From: Acidobacteriota bacterium
Lineage (GTDB): Bacteria > Acidobacteriota > Vicinamibacteria > Marinacidobacterales > Marinacidobacteraceae
DNA length: 64,000 bases
Assembly (NCBI GenBank): GCA_028877265.1
Contig: JAPPGX010000107.1
Span: 29,440-93,439 of the forward strand
Direction of reading: 5' to 3'
Program-made: the position numbers and the translations under genes
In this document: positions 9,397 through 18,754 of the stretch, piece by piece
Numbering within the stretch: the first letter of the stretch is position 1
Layout of the letters: every line of letters begins with the position of its first letter
The notes under the pieces: model-generated
Told to the model about the DNA's origin: nothing
What the model saw: the letters and a program-made list of their open reading frames with translations, nothing else
Databases searched by the model: none

Positions 9397-10194
9397 GTGC
9401 AGATTTCCAAGAGCCGCTGTGTCGGCTGCGGGAACTGCGTCGCGGTCTGCCCGGTCGCGGCGATCAGCATCGGGGACGACGGACGCGCGGTGGTGAACAG
9501 CGACCAGTGCGTCGAGTGCTACACCTGCTACCGCGGCCTGAGCACCGAGCGGCTGAACCCGACCCTGATCCGCACCGTGCGGAGAGTGCTCGGCTGGATG
9601 CGGCTCCGCTTCGATCCGGAGCCGGACATCTGCCCGACCTCGGCGATCGAACCGCAGGAGCTCACCTGGCCGCGCGTGGTGCGCCGCGCCTTCTCCGATC
9701 CCCTCGTTTCCCACGAGGCCACCGGCGTCCACGGCCGGGGGACCGAGGAAGTCAAGACGAACGACGTGACCGGCAGGGTCTCGGTCGGAGAGTGCGGCAT
9801 GACGGTGGAGTTCGGCCGGCCGGGCGTCTCCGCCAGCTTCGCGGACATGGACCGGGTGACCCGGCGCCTCGCGGGACTCGGGGTGCACTTCGAAAAGAAG
9901 AACCCGGTCACCAACCTGATGAGCGATGTCGCCACGGGAGCGATCCGGGAAGACCTCCTGGGAGAACGCGTCCTCTCGGCGATCGTGGAGATCAAGGTCC
10001 GGACGGAGCAGGTGCCCGACGTGATGAAAGAGGTGGAAGCCGCCGCCGCGGAGTCCGAGACGATCATTTCGGTGGGCGCCGCCACCCGCTGCGGACCGGA
10101 GGGCGAGGACGACCTCGGGGCCATGCTGCAGCAGCACGGCTACACCGCGTTTCGGGGAAAGACGAACCTCGGACTCGGTCGCCGCCCCGCCTGA
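9397..10194 (+). CDS. Ferredoxin-like 4Fe-4S protein with unknown C-terminal domain
   Basis: A 265-residue protein starting with GTG. The first 4Fe-4S motif is canonical (CVGCGNCVAVCP, Cys 8, 11, 14, 18). The second has three cysteines in CVECYTC (38, 41, 44), but the fourth, in a Cys-Pro pair, comes only at residue 79, so a basic insert of about 30 residues splits the motif. From about residue 110 a separate domain begins (TGRVSVGECGMTVEFGRPGV ... HFEKKNPVTNLM ... VLSAIVEIKV) that I do not recognise. The 3-base spacing to the inositol-phosphate synthase implies one transcript. A redox or sensory role linked to inositol synthesis is possible but unproven. Confidence 0.75.
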   Translation: MQISKSRCVGCGNCVAVCPVAAISIGDDGRAVVNSDQCVECYTCYRGLSTERLNPTLIRTVRRVLGWMRLRFDPEPDICPTSAIEPQELTWPRVVRRAFSDPLVSHEATGVHGRGTEEVKTNDVTGRVSVGECGMTVEFGRPGVSASFADMDRVTRRLAGLGVHFEKKNPVTNLMSDVATGAIREDLLGERVLSAIVEIKVRTEQVPDVMKEVEAAAAESETIISVGAATRCGPEGEDDLGAMLQQHGYTAFRGKTNLGLGRRPA

Positions 10195-10210
10195 CCTCTG
10201 GCCGCCCGCT

Positions 10211-11365
10211 TCAGGGCGCGAGCGCCGCGACGAGCGCGTCCGCGACCTCGTCCACCTGAGACTCGGTGATTACGAGCGGGGGCAGCAGCCGGATCACCGT
10301 TGACCCGGCCGGAAGCGCGAGCACTCCGTCTTCCATCAGCCGTTCCAGGGTGGGACGGCAGCGCTCCCGGAGTTCGACGCCGATCATCAGGCCCAGTTGC
10401 CGCACGGCCCGCACGCGGGCCGGCAGCTTTCGGGAGATCCGTTCCCGGAACCGCGCGCCCCGTTCCTCCGCGCGCTCCGCCAATCGCTCGTCCTCCATGA
10501 AACGGATGGCGGCGAGCGCCGCGGCGCAGGCAAGCGGGTTCCCCCCGAACGTCGTGCCGTGCTTGCCGATGAGCGGAGGCAGCCGGTCGCCGGCGAGCAC
10601 CGCGCCCATCGGCACCCCGCCGGCGATCGCCTTGGCCAGACACATGAGGTCCGGCTCCACGCCGTAGCGTTCGCAGGCGAACATCCGGCCGGTGCGGCAG
10701 AAGCCCGTCTGGGATTCGTCCAGGATGAGCATCGCGCCCGCTTCGTCGCAGGCGGCGCGCACGGCGCGCAGATACCCGGGTTCGGCGGGGCGCACGCCGC
10801 CTTCCCCCTGGACCGGTTCCAGCAGGACCGCCGCGGTCTGGTCACCGACCGCGCTACGCATCCGGTCGGCGTCGCCGAACGGCACGAAGGAAAAACCCGG
10901 GACGAGGGGCGCGAAGGGTTCCCGGTAGTCCTTCCGGAAGGTCGCGCTCAGCGCGCCCATGGTGCGGCCGTGGAACCCGCGCATGGCGGAGACGATCCCG
11001 GTGCGGCCGGTGGCGAGGCGGGCGAACTTGAGGGCCGCCTCCACGGCCTCCGCTCCCGAGTTGCACAGGAAGGCGCGCGTCAGCCCCGGGGGCGCGATGG
11101 AGACGAGCTTCTCGAGCAGCTCCGCCCGCCGGTCGTTGTAGAAGATGCCGGGACAGGTCACCAGGAGCCGCGCCTGTTCGGAGATCGCCCGCACCACCGC
11201 GGGATTGGCGTGCCCGACGCTCGCCACGCCGATTCCGCCCACGCAGTCGAGATAGCGGCGGCTCCGGTCGTCCCAGACCTCGGCGCCGCTCCCGCGGACC
11301 AGCGTCAGCTCGCGCTTGGGATAGACCTCGAGCCCCCAGGTCCGCTCGGCCTCCCGGGAGTTCAT
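10211..11365 (-). CDS. lysJ: LysW-carrier aminotransferase (LysJ/ArgD-like)
   Basis: A 384-residue class III PLP aminotransferase. In the LysW system it converts the carrier-bound semialdehyde to the amine (lysine or ornithine branch). Family features are [23 protein letters not shown], the [12 protein letters not shown] block, [23 protein letters not shown] and the PLP lysine in [14 protein letters not shown]. It starts at the stop of lysZ with a four-base overlap and is the last gene of the operon. ArgD-type aminotransferases look alike; the lysW/lysX/lysZ context is what assigns this one. It converges on the ferredoxin-like gene with only 16 bases between stops. Confidence 0.88.
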   Translation of the reverse strand: MNSREAERTWGLEVYPKRELTLVRGSGAEVWDDRSRRYLDCVGGIGVASVGHANPAVVRAISEQARLLVTCPGIFYNDRRAELLEKLVSIAPPGLTRAFLCNSGAEAVEAALKFARLATGRTGIVSAMRGFHGRTMGALSATFRKDYREPFAPLVPGFSFVPFGDADRMRSAVGDQTAAVLLEPVQGEGGVRPAEPGYLRAVRAACDEAGAMLILDESQTGFCRTGRMFACERYGVEPDLMCLAKAIAGGVPMGAVLAGDRLPPLIGKHGTTFGGNPLACAAALAAIRFMEDERLAERAEERGARFRERISRKLPARVRAVRQLGLMIGVELRERCRPTLERLMEDGVLALPAGSTVIRLLPPLVITESQVDEVADALVAALAP

Positions 11366-12153
11366 TCGATCACCGTCCCCCGTCCCGCGAGGGCGTCCCG
11401 GACGGGATGCTCGACCCGCCCGTCGGCGATCACCACGCGGGAGGAGCCGGCCCGGACCAGCCGGCCCAGAGCGAGCATCTTCCGCTTCATCCGCCCGCTC
11501 ACGGCGGCCTCGCGTCGCTCGAGCTCGGTGCGCGACATCCGGGGGACGAGCGAGCCGGGGTCGTCCGGCGCTTCGAGGAAACCGGGCGCTTCGATCAGTT
11601 GGACCACCATCTCGGCGTGGAGTTCGGCGTTGAGTGCAACCAGGATGTCGTCGTTCTCCGAATTGATCGCAAAGCCGCGCTCATCGACGATCGGGATCGT
11701 CAGGACCGGCGCCAGTCCCTGGTCGAGCAGTTGCCGCAGCAGCACCCCGTTCACCCCGGCCGGCTTGCCCGACAGGTCGCGCCGGATCAGGGTCTTGCCG
11801 CCCTCCCGAACCCGGATGCCGGGGTTGCGGCGGCCCCGGACGAGGGCACCGTCGAGGCCGGTGAGGCCGATCGCATTCACCCCGCGCCGCTGGAACAGTT
11901 CCACGATCCGCTTGTTCCGCAGGCCGGCGTAAGCCATGAGGATGAGGTCCACCGCTTCGGCGTCGGAGTACACGCTGTCGTAGCCGGAAACCGAGGTGAG
12001 CACCTGCTTCCGGATGCCGAGGCGCTCCCCAAGTTCGTCGCGCAGGGCGTTCGCGCCGTGGATGACCACGAACGGCTTCCCGATGCCCGCCAGATCTTCA
12101 GTGATCCCCTCCAGGTTGACCGCGGCGCCACCGCCGATCTTGATCAGGAGCAC
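11362..12153 (-). CDS. lysZ: [LysW]-aminoadipate/glutamate kinase
   Basis: A 263-residue amino-acid kinase of the ArgB/LysZ family, which phosphorylates the side-chain carboxylate of LysW-bound alpha-aminoadipate (or glutamate). N-terminal LLIKIGGGAAVN is the phosphate-binding segment; VIHGANALRDELGERLG and INSENDDILVALNAELHAEMVVQL are the conserved substrate and nucleotide blocks. I placed the start at the GTG at 12153, next to LLIKIGGG, which leaves 4 bases after the stop of the upstream amidotransferase gene. Its reading frame remains open upstream to 12351, but that part overlaps the amidotransferase and has no family similarity. Confidence 0.9.
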   Translation of the reverse strand: MLLIKIGGGAAVNLEGITEDLAGIGKPFVVIHGANALRDELGERLGIRKQVLTSVSGYDSVYSDAEAVDLILMAYAGLRNKRIVELFQRRGVNAIGLTGLDGALVRGRRNPGIRVREGGKTLIRRDLSGKPAGVNGVLLRQLLDQGLAPVLTIPIVDERGFAINSENDDILVALNAELHAEMVVQLIEAPGFLEAPDDPGSLVPRMSRTELERREAAVSGRMKRKMLALGRLVRAGSSRVVIADGRVEHPVRDALAGRGTVIE

Positions 12154-12157
12154 GACG

Positions 12158-12826
12158 TCACCGGGTCTCGGGTCCGGAGCCGAACGCGCTGATGGTTCCG
12201 TTCGCGACGGGCGTCCACTCGGCTGGGCCGGCCGGCGCCGGATACCGCTCCGAGCAGAGGACGTTCGCGCCGCCGACGGTGGCGCGGCGCATCTGGAAGT
12301 AGTCCGGATCCTCGTTGAAGCGGCTGGCCACGGTGACGCGGAAGGAAGCATCCGTGACGACGACGTTCATGGCCCGCAGGTAGCGGGTGCGTTTCTCGAT
12401 CAGCGGGAGCCCCCGCTTGAGCGCGCGGCGCAGATCGCCGCGGTCGAACCGCTTCACGAAGTTGAAGACCTTCTCGGCCCCGATCCGGCCCTGTTCCCGG
12501 ATCCGCACCCCGCGGAGCTCCCCGTTGAAGAGGAACATGCGCTCCCCGTCGAAGAAGGGCATGTTGTTCGCGACGCGGATCCCCTCGTCGCGGAAGGCGC
12601 TCCGGGCGTGGGCGAGCAGAAGGAGGGTTCGGCCCCGGGGCCGATTGCGATCCTCCCAGATCGGCGTGATGTTTCGGTAGATCCGCCAGCGCCCGTCCTC
12701 GAGCCAGGCGCAGCCCCAGCCGTGTCCCTGAAACTCGCGGCTGTTCCTCGCGACCTCGGTGAACGCCTCCAGGTGTTCCCCCAGGTCGAAAGGCTCGTCG
12801 CCGCGGACGCAGAGCAGCCGGCACAT
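12158..12826 (-). CDS. Class II glutamine amidotransferase
   Basis: A 222-residue Ntn-type (GATase_4/YafJ-like) glutamine amidotransferase. Translation begins MCRLLC, so Cys2 becomes the N-terminal nucleophile after Met removal; GWGCAWL, LLLAHARSAF and FLFNGELRG follow at the spacing expected for this fold. Such domains release ammonia from glutamine and normally pass it to a partner; no synthase domain is fused here. It lies inside the LysW operon, 31 bases after lysY and 4 bases before lysZ, which is an unusual position. Whether it serves amino-acid synthesis or merely shares the transcript is open. Confidence 0.88.
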   Translation of the reverse strand: MCRLLCVRGDEPFDLGEHLEAFTEVARNSREFQGHGWGCAWLEDGRWRIYRNITPIWEDRNRPRGRTLLLLAHARSAFRDEGIRVANNMPFFDGERMFLFNGELRGVRIREQGRIGAEKVFNFVKRFDRGDLRRALKRGLPLIEKRTRYLRAMNVVVTDASFRVTVASRFNEDPDYFQMRRATVGGANVLCSERYPAPAGPAEWTPVANGTISAFGSGPETR

Positions 12827-12857
12827 GGGGGGATTCTGCCGCTCTCGCGGTCGGCTC

Positions 12858-13883
12858 CTAGATCGGGTGCAGGCCGGCAAACTCGAGGCCTGCAGTCTCC
12901 CGGAATCCGAACATCAGGTTGAACGCGTGGACCGCCTGCCCCGCCGCGCCCTTCATCAGGTTGTCGAGGGCGCTCATCGCCACCATCCGCTTCGTATCGG
13001 GATCCCGTTCGAACCCCACGTCGCAGTAATTGGTGCCCGCGAGGATCCCGGGTTCCGGATAGCGGTGAATTCCGCTCTGCCCCTTCACGATCCGTACGAA
13101 GGGCTCTTCGGCATAAGCATCGCGGTAGATCCGCCAGAGCGCCCGGTCATCGAGAGCCTGGTCCGTGAACGCGTGACACGTCGCGAGCACCCCGCGCACC
13201 ATCTCGATCGAGGTGGCCGAGAAATGGAGATCCTGCACGCCGAGGGCTTCCGCGATCTCCCCCTGGTGACGGTGCCCGGTGGGCTTGAACGCCCGGGCGG
13301 CGCCGCTGCGTTCCGGGTGATGACTCGCCGCGCTCGCCTGGATGCCGGCTTCGCTCGAGCCGACCAGAACCTCGATGACGGCCGACTCCAGGACTCCCGC
13401 GGCGGCCAGCGGCCTCAGGGCGAGGATGGCCGCCGTGGCGTTGCATCCGGCGCAGGCCACCAGGTCCGCGTCGCGGAGCGCCTCCCGGTTCAGTTCGGGG
13501 ATCCCGTAGACGAAGCGGCCGAGCAGGTCCGGGCAGGGGTGCGGCCCGCCGTACCAGCGCTCGTAGGCCCCGGGGCCGCGCAGCCGGAAGTCGGCGCCCA
13601 GATCGACGATCCGCCCGGCGATCCGGCGGAAGTCGCCGATCCGGCGAGAGGACTCCCCGTGGGGAAGACACACGAAGAGCACGTCACAACCGGAAAGCTC
13701 GTCGAGACCGCGGAACTGCAGCCGGGTGGCGCCGCGCAGGTTCGGATGTACGCCATGCGCGAACTTCCCGGCCAGGCGCTCGGAGGTGATCTCGGCCACC
13801 TCGACCTCCGGATGGCCGAGGAGCAGGCGCAGCAGTTCGCCGCCGGCATAGCCGGAGGCGCCGGCGATGGATGCCCGGATCAT
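12858..13883 (-). CDS. lysY: [LysW]-aminoadipyl/glutamyl phosphate reductase (ArgC family)
   Basis: A 341-residue NADPH-dependent N-acyl-aminoacyl-phosphate reductase. N-terminal [20 protein letters not shown] is the Rossmann motif; the catalytic cysteine sits in [15 protein letters not shown], where ordinary ArgC has GCYPT, consistent with the carrier-protein-linked subfamily. [23 protein letters not shown] carries the active-site histidine region. The ATG at 13883 overlaps the stop of lysX by four bases. It reduces the acyl phosphate made by LysZ to the semialdehyde used by LysJ. Confidence 0.9.
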   Translation of the reverse strand: MIRASIAGASGYAGGELLRLLLGHPEVEVAEITSERLAGKFAHGVHPNLRGATRLQFRGLDELSGCDVLFVCLPHGESSRRIGDFRRIAGRIVDLGADFRLRGPGAYERWYGGPHPCPDLLGRFVYGIPELNREALRDADLVACAGCNATAAILALRPLAAAGVLESAVIEVLVGSSEAGIQASAASHHPERSGAARAFKPTGHRHQGEIAEALGVQDLHFSATSIEMVRGVLATCHAFTDQALDDRALWRIYRDAYAEEPFVRIVKGQSGIHRYPEPGILAGTNYCDVGFERDPDTKRMVAMSALDNLMKGAAGQAVHAFNLMFGFRETAGLEFAGLHPI

Positions 13884-14716
13884 CGGTCGGCTGAAAGGAG
13901 GTAGGACACGATCCGCTCCGGGATGTCCACCCCGGTGACGCCGATGCTGTTCCGGAACTCCATCGTGTAGTTGACCTCGTTGACGAGCAGCCCTTCCGGG
14001 GTCTCGAAGAGGTCCACGGCGAGTACGCCGCCGCCCACCGCCTCCGCGGCCTTGAGCGACAGCTCGGCGAGTTCGGCGGTCACCGGACAGTTGGAGGTCG
14101 TCGCTCCCCGCGCGGTGTTGGTGATCCAGTGATCCGAGGTGCGGTAGACCGCGGCGATGCACTCATCCCCGACCACGAAGCTGCGGATGTCCCGGCCGCC
14201 CTTCTCCACGTACTTCTGGGCGAAGAAGATGGAGTGGTGGTAGCTGCCGAGGATCGCCTTGTGCTCCAGCACCGTCTCCGCCGCCTGCCGATCGTTGATC
14301 CGGGAAAGCAGCCGCCCCCAGGATCCGACCGCCGGTTTCAGCACGACCGGATAGTCGAGTTCCTCGATGGCTTGGAGGGTGGAGCCCTCGGTGAAGGCGA
14401 CCCGCACTTCGGGCTGCGGCACGCCGGACTCCTGCAGCGCGACGGCGGTCAGGATCTTGTCGCCGCACTTGCGCGAGACCTCGTAGCGGTTGACGCACCG
14501 GACACCCATGCTCTCGAAGAGCCGCAGCGCGTGCATCGCCCGGGAGTGGTTGATGGAGCGCTCCAGGATGACGTCAACCGCGGGTGGAGTCCGCAGATCG
14601 AACACCAGTTGGCGGTCGTCGAGGAACACGAGCTCGACTCCGCCGCGCCTCCGCAACTCCCGGATCAGGAGCTTTTCGTCGGGACGAATCAACGAATGAA
14701 GGAACCCGACCCTCAT
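13880..14716 (-). CDS. lysX: LysW-glutamate/aminoadipate ligase (RimK-like ATP-grasp)
   Basis: A 278-residue ATP-grasp ligase that joins the C-terminal glutamate of LysW to the alpha-amino group of aminoadipate or glutamate. Visible blocks are [20 protein letters not shown], the ATP-binding [16 protein letters not shown] and [19 protein letters not shown], and the metal site in [21 protein letters not shown]. The ATG at 14716 overlaps the lysW stop (ATGA). LysX and ArgX differ by only a few residues and I cannot say which substrate this enzyme prefers; some bacteria use one enzyme for both. Confidence 0.92.
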   Translation of the reverse strand: MRVGFLHSLIRPDEKLLIRELRRRGGVELVFLDDRQLVFDLRTPPAVDVILERSINHSRAMHALRLFESMGVRCVNRYEVSRKCGDKILTAVALQESGVPQPEVRVAFTEGSTLQAIEELDYPVVLKPAVGSWGRLLSRINDRQAAETVLEHKAILGSYHHSIFFAQKYVEKGGRDIRSFVVGDECIAAVYRTSDHWITNTARGATTSNCPVTAELAELSLKAAEAVGGGVLAVDLFETPEGLLVNEVNYTMEFRNSIGVTGVDIPERIVSYLLSADR

Positions 14717-14877
14717 TCGCCCCAGTCCTCTTCCGCCTGCGGCGCCTCGCCCAAAACGACCGGGTCGAGGTCCAGGATCTCGAGCTCGCTCCCGCACTCG
14801 GGGCATTCGAGAAGCTCTCCTTCCACCGGGTCCTCAGACGCCTCCACCGCCGCCTCGCAAAGCGGGCACTTCGTCAT
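14713..14877 (-). CDS. lysW: LysW amino-group carrier protein
   Basis: A 54-residue carrier protein that protects the amino group of lysine or arginine precursors by covalent attachment. It has a small zinc knuckle (MTKCPLC near the start, [13 protein letters not shown] in the middle), an acidic body and the diagnostic C-terminal EDWGE, whose last glutamate is the attachment point. The gene starts with ATG at 14877 and ends in the start codon of lysX. Its presence identifies the whole operon as the LysW-type pathway rather than the acetylated arginine pathway. Confidence 0.97.
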   Translation of the reverse strand: MTKCPLCEAAVEASEDPVEGELLECPECGSELEILDLDPVVLGEAPQAEEDWGE

Positions 14878-14934
14878 CGCCTCCTCCCCTGGTCCGTCCG
14901 AAAGGCGAAGGAATCCACCCGGCTCCGGGGCCGC

Positions 14935-15591
14935 TCAGCCGCGCAGGATGCGGCAGGCGCGCGTGGTGTTGAAGATCCCGCAGGAGCAAAAACGCGCCAT
15001 GGCCTCGGCGCAGTCCTCGGGGGAACGCCGCCCGGTCCGTACCCAGTCGAGCATCTTGCGGGCGAAACCGAACGAAAGCATCCCGTGGCCACACATCGTG
15101 GAGAGCTGAAGCGTGGCGCGGTCCGGCAGCCGGTCCAGGTTCCCGAAGAACCCCAGGCTGTACTCGACGCTGTGCCGCACGATGCCGGCGCGGCCGGCCA
15201 GTTCGGCGGCCCGATCGGTCAGCCCGCTGATGTTGATGCTGATCCCCAGATCGGCTTCCTTCAGGTCGGCCAGGAATCCCACCAGCGCCTCTTCGGTGTC
15301 AAAGACCGCCGACACCACCGTGGGGGCGTTCACGCCGGTGCGGATCGAGTCGAGGGCCAGGCGCTTTCGCCGGCGCCAGTGGGCGAGCGGGTTCAACCGG
15401 GAGGACCGGAAAATGCCCCCCTTGGTTGCATCCCCCAGGTTGATGGGGCCGTGCCGGAGGGCGATCTCGGTGAACCGGCGCAGCTTCTCCGGCGACCCTT
15501 CGTCGTTGATTCCCCGCGCCGCCATCGCGAACACGATGTAGTCGTCCTTGAGCGTCTCGGGGGCGCCGTAGCGGTGGAGGGTGTTCGTCAT
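14935..15591 (-). CDS. Conserved-looking hypothetical, cysteine-rich C-terminus
   Basis: A 218-residue protein I do not recognise. It has no signal peptide or membrane segment. The C-terminal third carries five cysteines: Cys167 in STMCGHGMLSFG, Cys194, Cys202 and Cys204 in ARFCSCGIFN, and Cys213, plus a histidine at the CGHG motif, which suggests a metal or Fe-S site. A middle segment (ADLGISINISGLTDRAAELA) looks like an alpha/beta fold. It is the first gene of the LysW operon direction, 57 bases upstream of lysW, so it may be co-transcribed and may act in the same pathway or its regulation. Confidence 0.7.
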   Translation of the reverse strand: MTNTLHRYGAPETLKDDYIVFAMAARGINDEGSPEKLRRFTEIALRHGPINLGDATKGGIFRSSRLNPLAHWRRRKRLALDSIRTGVNAPTVVSAVFDTEEALVGFLADLKEADLGISINISGLTDRAAELAGRAGIVRHSVEYSLGFFGNLDRLPDRATLQLSTMCGHGMLSFGFARKMLDWVRTGRRSPEDCAEAMARFCSCGIFNTTRACRILRG

Positions 15592-15689
15592 CGGGCGAAG
15601 AAAGCATACGGGCCCTCGGCGCCGTCCCGCCCCGACGGCCCTCGCGCCGGTTCCGGCGCCGGTTCGGCCGGTCCTTAGAATCGGCGCCC

Positions 15690-17120
15690 ATGGCCTCGAA
15701 CGCCGCGCCTTCCTGGGTCGCCTGCCCTGCCGCCTCCGCCGGCCCGGATGTCGTGGAGGCGGCGCGGACCGTTTCGCCTGCGAACGGCTGGCCGGCCCAC
15801 CGCGCCCCGCCGGCGGGAGGGCGCTGGCGCCTCTTCCTGAGCGGCGACGGAGAAGCCGCGCGGATCGCCGCGGCCGGGGCGGTTTCCGGGCAGCGAGCGG
15901 TCGTGACGCCGGCCCTGGCGATGGAGGATCTGCCACTCCGGCTGCACCGCCTGGGTCCGCTCCCGGACCACGCGGACGCGGTCCTGCTCGCCGACCTTCA
16001 TCGGGCCTTCCCCTGCCGGGCCGCGATCCGCCGGCGCGGCGCGCTCGAGGAGACGCCTCCTCTTCCCGTCATCGCGACGCCCGCGTACGTGCTGGCCCGC
16101 CTCGCCCAGCTCGGGTGCGGAGCGCGGACGCTGGTGGCGTCGGCCCGGGAGGACGAGATCGTGCGGCGGGCTGCGGACCTCCTCGCCGGGAAGGGCGCGG
16201 CGTGCCAGTTCGAGGTCGCGCGCGAACCCGTTCCCCCGGCGTCCCCCGCGCCGGTGCGGGGTCCTGGAGAACGTGAACTGGCGGGAGCCGCGAGCGCCGG
16301 GGAGCTCAGAAACATCGCCCTCCAGGCGCCGGCCGGCGCCGTGCGGGCGCAGGCGGCCACGGCGGCGATGGAGGCGGAGCCGGAGAACCCCGTCGGTCAC
16401 TTGCTGGCCGGCTGCGCGGCGAACGAACGGAAACAGCCGGCGGAGGCCGCGGCGGCGTTTCGAAGGGCCCTTGAGCGTGATGAATCGCTCGCCGCCGCTC
16501 ACTTCGAACTCGGCAAGACGATGATCGTCCTCGACGACCTCGAAGCCGCGCTCGAGTGCTTTCGGCGGACCACCGAGGCCCTGCCCGGGTTCGCCCCCGG
16601 GTGGGCGAACGCCGGCGCCGCTCTCGGCGAACTGGAACGTCCCGAAGAGGCGCTGGGAAAGCTCGAGCGCGCCGCCGATCTCGACCCGCTCAGCCACTCG
16701 CTCGCCTCGAACCTGGGAGTCACGCTGCGGGACCTCGGCCGGCTGGCGGAGGCGGAACGCGCTTTCCGCTGGGCGCTCGAGCTCGCCCCCGACTTCGTTT
16801 TCGGGCACTACAACCTCGCGAACGCGGTCTACCTGCAGGGCCGCCACGCGGAGGCGGTCGGTTTGTTCGAGAAAGCCCAGGCCATGGACCCGTCGGGCTC
16901 CGACCGCCAGCGGCTGCTCCTCGCGGCGGCCCGGCTGGCGGCGGGGGACGTGGAGGACGCGATACGCGACTACCGGGCGGTATTCGATTCCCTCGAGGGT
17001 CAGATGCGGCTCGACATGCGCACCGTGGCGCAATGGGACCTGCGCCGGCTCGCCGAGCGGACGGGCGTCGGTCCGGGCCTGAAACGCGCCGCCGAGTTCG
17101 TCCGGTCGGTCCGGGCCTGA
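15690..17120 (+). CDS. TPR-repeat protein
   Basis: A 476-residue cytoplasmic-looking protein. The first 200 residues are Ala/Arg/Pro-rich with a pattern suggesting an alpha/beta domain (RWRLFLSGDGEAARIAAAGAV; PVIATPAYVLARLAQLGCGARTLVAS). From about residue 215 to 440 there are six or so tetratricopeptide repeats (e.g. AAFRRALERDESLAAAHFEL, AERAFRWALELAPDFVFGHY, AVGLFEKAQAMDPSG). TPR arrays mediate protein-protein contacts. No partner is evident: the gene is divergent from the LysW operon and is followed by a separate promoter. Confidence 0.8.
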   Translation: MASNAAPSWVACPAASAGPDVVEAARTVSPANGWPAHRAPPAGGRWRLFLSGDGEAARIAAAGAVSGQRAVVTPALAMEDLPLRLHRLGPLPDHADAVLLADLHRAFPCRAAIRRRGALEETPPLPVIATPAYVLARLAQLGCGARTLVASAREDEIVRRAADLLAGKGAACQFEVAREPVPPASPAPVRGPGERELAGAASAGELRNIALQAPAGAVRAQAATAAMEAEPENPVGHLLAGCAANERKQPAEAAAAFRRALERDESLAAAHFELGKTMIVLDDLEAALECFRRTTEALPGFAPGWANAGAALGELERPEEALGKLERAADLDPLSHSLASNLGVTLRDLGRLAEAERAFRWALELAPDFVFGHYNLANAVYLQGRHAEAVGLFEKAQAMDPSGSDRQRLLLAAARLAAGDVEDAIRDYRAVFDSLEGQMRLDMRTVAQWDLRRLAERTGVGPGLKRAAEFVRSVRA

Positions 17121-17181
17121 CCCGCGGCCGGTCGGACCACCGGCTGCAGGGTCCGATTTGCTGGGAATTCCCGATTTCCAT

Positions 17182-17211
17182 TTGACTTGGACCCCGGTTC
17201 GGCCGTATAAG
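17182..17211 (+). promoter_or_regulatory. Sigma70-type promoter for the 17.3-20.4 kb operon
   Basis: TTGACT (17182-17187) and TATAAG (17206-17211) are separated by 18 bases in an otherwise GC-rich gap and lie about 68 bases before the first start codon of the exported operon. Both hexamers are close to consensus (five of six matches each). Confidence 0.6.
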
Positions 17212-17278
17212 GGCTTCCCCCCGCCACGCGTATGTCCAGCGTGGTGGTCATCCCCCCGGCGAACGGAGAACCTCCCCT

Positions 17279-18754
17279 ATGCCCAGCCATCTCAATAACG
17301 CCAAACGCTTGGCGGTCGGCCTGCTTGCGGTCGGCGTCGCGCTTTTTTTCCTCGCCGGTCTTGCGGCGGCCCAGGAGGAAGAAGCGGAGCCCAAGCCGCC
17401 CGAGGGCCAGACTCATCCGCTCCTTGAGCCGCACGACGTGCTCAACGAGTTCGGGGTCATCAGTTCCAGCGGGCACGACGACGGCGGCTGGGGGCTCACG
17501 CCCGACCTGCGGGTGCCCGAGCAGTACCAGTACCGGCGCCGGGACCAGCAACTGAAGGAAGTGGACCTCACGGGAAACCAGCTTCCTCCGATCCTCACCG
17601 AGATGCGCGTGCTCAGCAAGGAAGTGGCGCCTGGCGACGAGGTACGCGCCATCGCGCGGGTCGTCTCGCCCTACAACGAGGCCCAGTCGTTCGTCTCGCT
17701 GTTCTACAACCGGGAGCTCGGCCGCGCGGCCACCATGTACATCAACTTCCAGCCCCACGAGAGTGACGAGACCCTCTTCCTCGGCCGCGGCAAGCTCTCC
17801 CGCTTCGCGGCGCCGGGGCGCTACGTGGTGGGAACCACGATCATCGCCGACAAGGTGGGCGACCGGAAGGCCTACTGGGCCGATTTCCACAAGGCGATGC
17901 AGGAGGAGGACGGTTCGCCGGTCGGCTTTCAGGTCACCGAGAGCGACACCGTGGACATCACCGCGCCAACCCTGAAGTCGGTCAGCGTGGAGACCGAACG
18001 CGTGCGGGCCGGCGGCGGCCTGATCAAGTACAGCGTGGTCGCCGAGGACGAGGTTTCCGGGGCCACCGAGGCGGAGACCATCTGGGTATCGCCCAGCGGC
18101 TACCACCAGATCCGTTCCACCATGGTCATGGTCGGGGGGACGCCCGGCCTCTTCAAGGGCGTGCTCCAGATTCCCCAGTGGTACGAGGGCGGCGAGTGGC
18201 AGCTCATGCGGATCACGCTCAAGGACAACGCCACCAACATCCGCTACTACTTCAACCGGACCGAGCCCATGATGGAAGCCGCCACGGTGCAGGTGGACCA
18301 GGAAAAGGAAATGATCGACCAGGTCCCCGCCCGGATCCTGGCGGTGCAGTTCACCAAGAAGCAGGCGAAGCTCGGCGAGCGGGTGGGGCTGACCGTCCTG
18401 GCCGAGGACAACCTTTCGGGCGTCTTCAGCATCGAGGGCTACGTGCGGTCGCCGAACGGCGCCGACGCGCTCAAGGTGAAGCTGAAGAGCATGACGCCCG
18501 AGACCGGCGAGTTCGTGGACGTGAACCGCCCGTCCAAGCTGCCCGAGCCCAACATCTGGACCGGGAATTTCACGGTGACGGACACCATGGAGTGGGGTGA
18601 GTGGGAACTCGTCCGGCTCGGTGTTTCCGACGAAGCCAGAAACTTCTACACCTACTACGAGGACCGGGATTCCGAGATAGACGGAATCACGGTCAACTTC
18701 TACAATGAAGACACCGAGACCGCCGAAGAAGGCGGCAAGGAGGGTGCGCGATGA
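17279..18754 (+). CDS. Exported protein with Ig-like modules, unknown function
   Basis: A 491-residue protein with a signal peptide (RLAVGLLAVGVALFFLAGLA, cleaved near AAAQ). The mature part is beta-rich and looks like three tandem immunoglobulin-type or cadherin-like modules: ILTEMRVLSKEVAPGDEVRA, TLKSVSVETERVRAGGGLIK and RILAVQFTKKQAKLGERVGL each begin a similar module in which 'APGDEV/RAGGG/KLGERV' is the repeated turn. No catalytic motif is evident. Its stop overlaps the start of the next gene (ATGA), so it is made together with a Tat-exported phosphatase-like enzyme and a small Tat-exported zinc-ribbon protein, and may be a structural partner of them in the periplasm. Confidence 0.75.
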   Translation: MPSHLNNAKRLAVGLLAVGVALFFLAGLAAAQEEEAEPKPPEGQTHPLLEPHDVLNEFGVISSSGHDDGGWGLTPDLRVPEQYQYRRRDQQLKEVDLTGNQLPPILTEMRVLSKEVAPGDEVRAIARVVSPYNEAQSFVSLFYNRELGRAATMYINFQPHESDETLFLGRGKLSRFAAPGRYVVGTTIIADKVGDRKAYWADFHKAMQEEDGSPVGFQVTESDTVDITAPTLKSVSVETERVRAGGGLIKYSVVAEDEVSGATEAETIWVSPSGYHQIRSTMVMVGGTPGLFKGVLQIPQWYEGGEWQLMRITLKDNATNIRYYFNRTEPMMEAATVQVDQEKEMIDQVPARILAVQFTKKQAKLGERVGLTVLAEDNLSGVFSIEGYVRSPNGADALKVKLKSMTPETGEFVDVNRPSKLPEPNIWTGNFTVTDTMEWGEWELVRLGVSDEARNFYTYYEDRDSEIDGITVNFYNEDTETAEEGGKEGAR

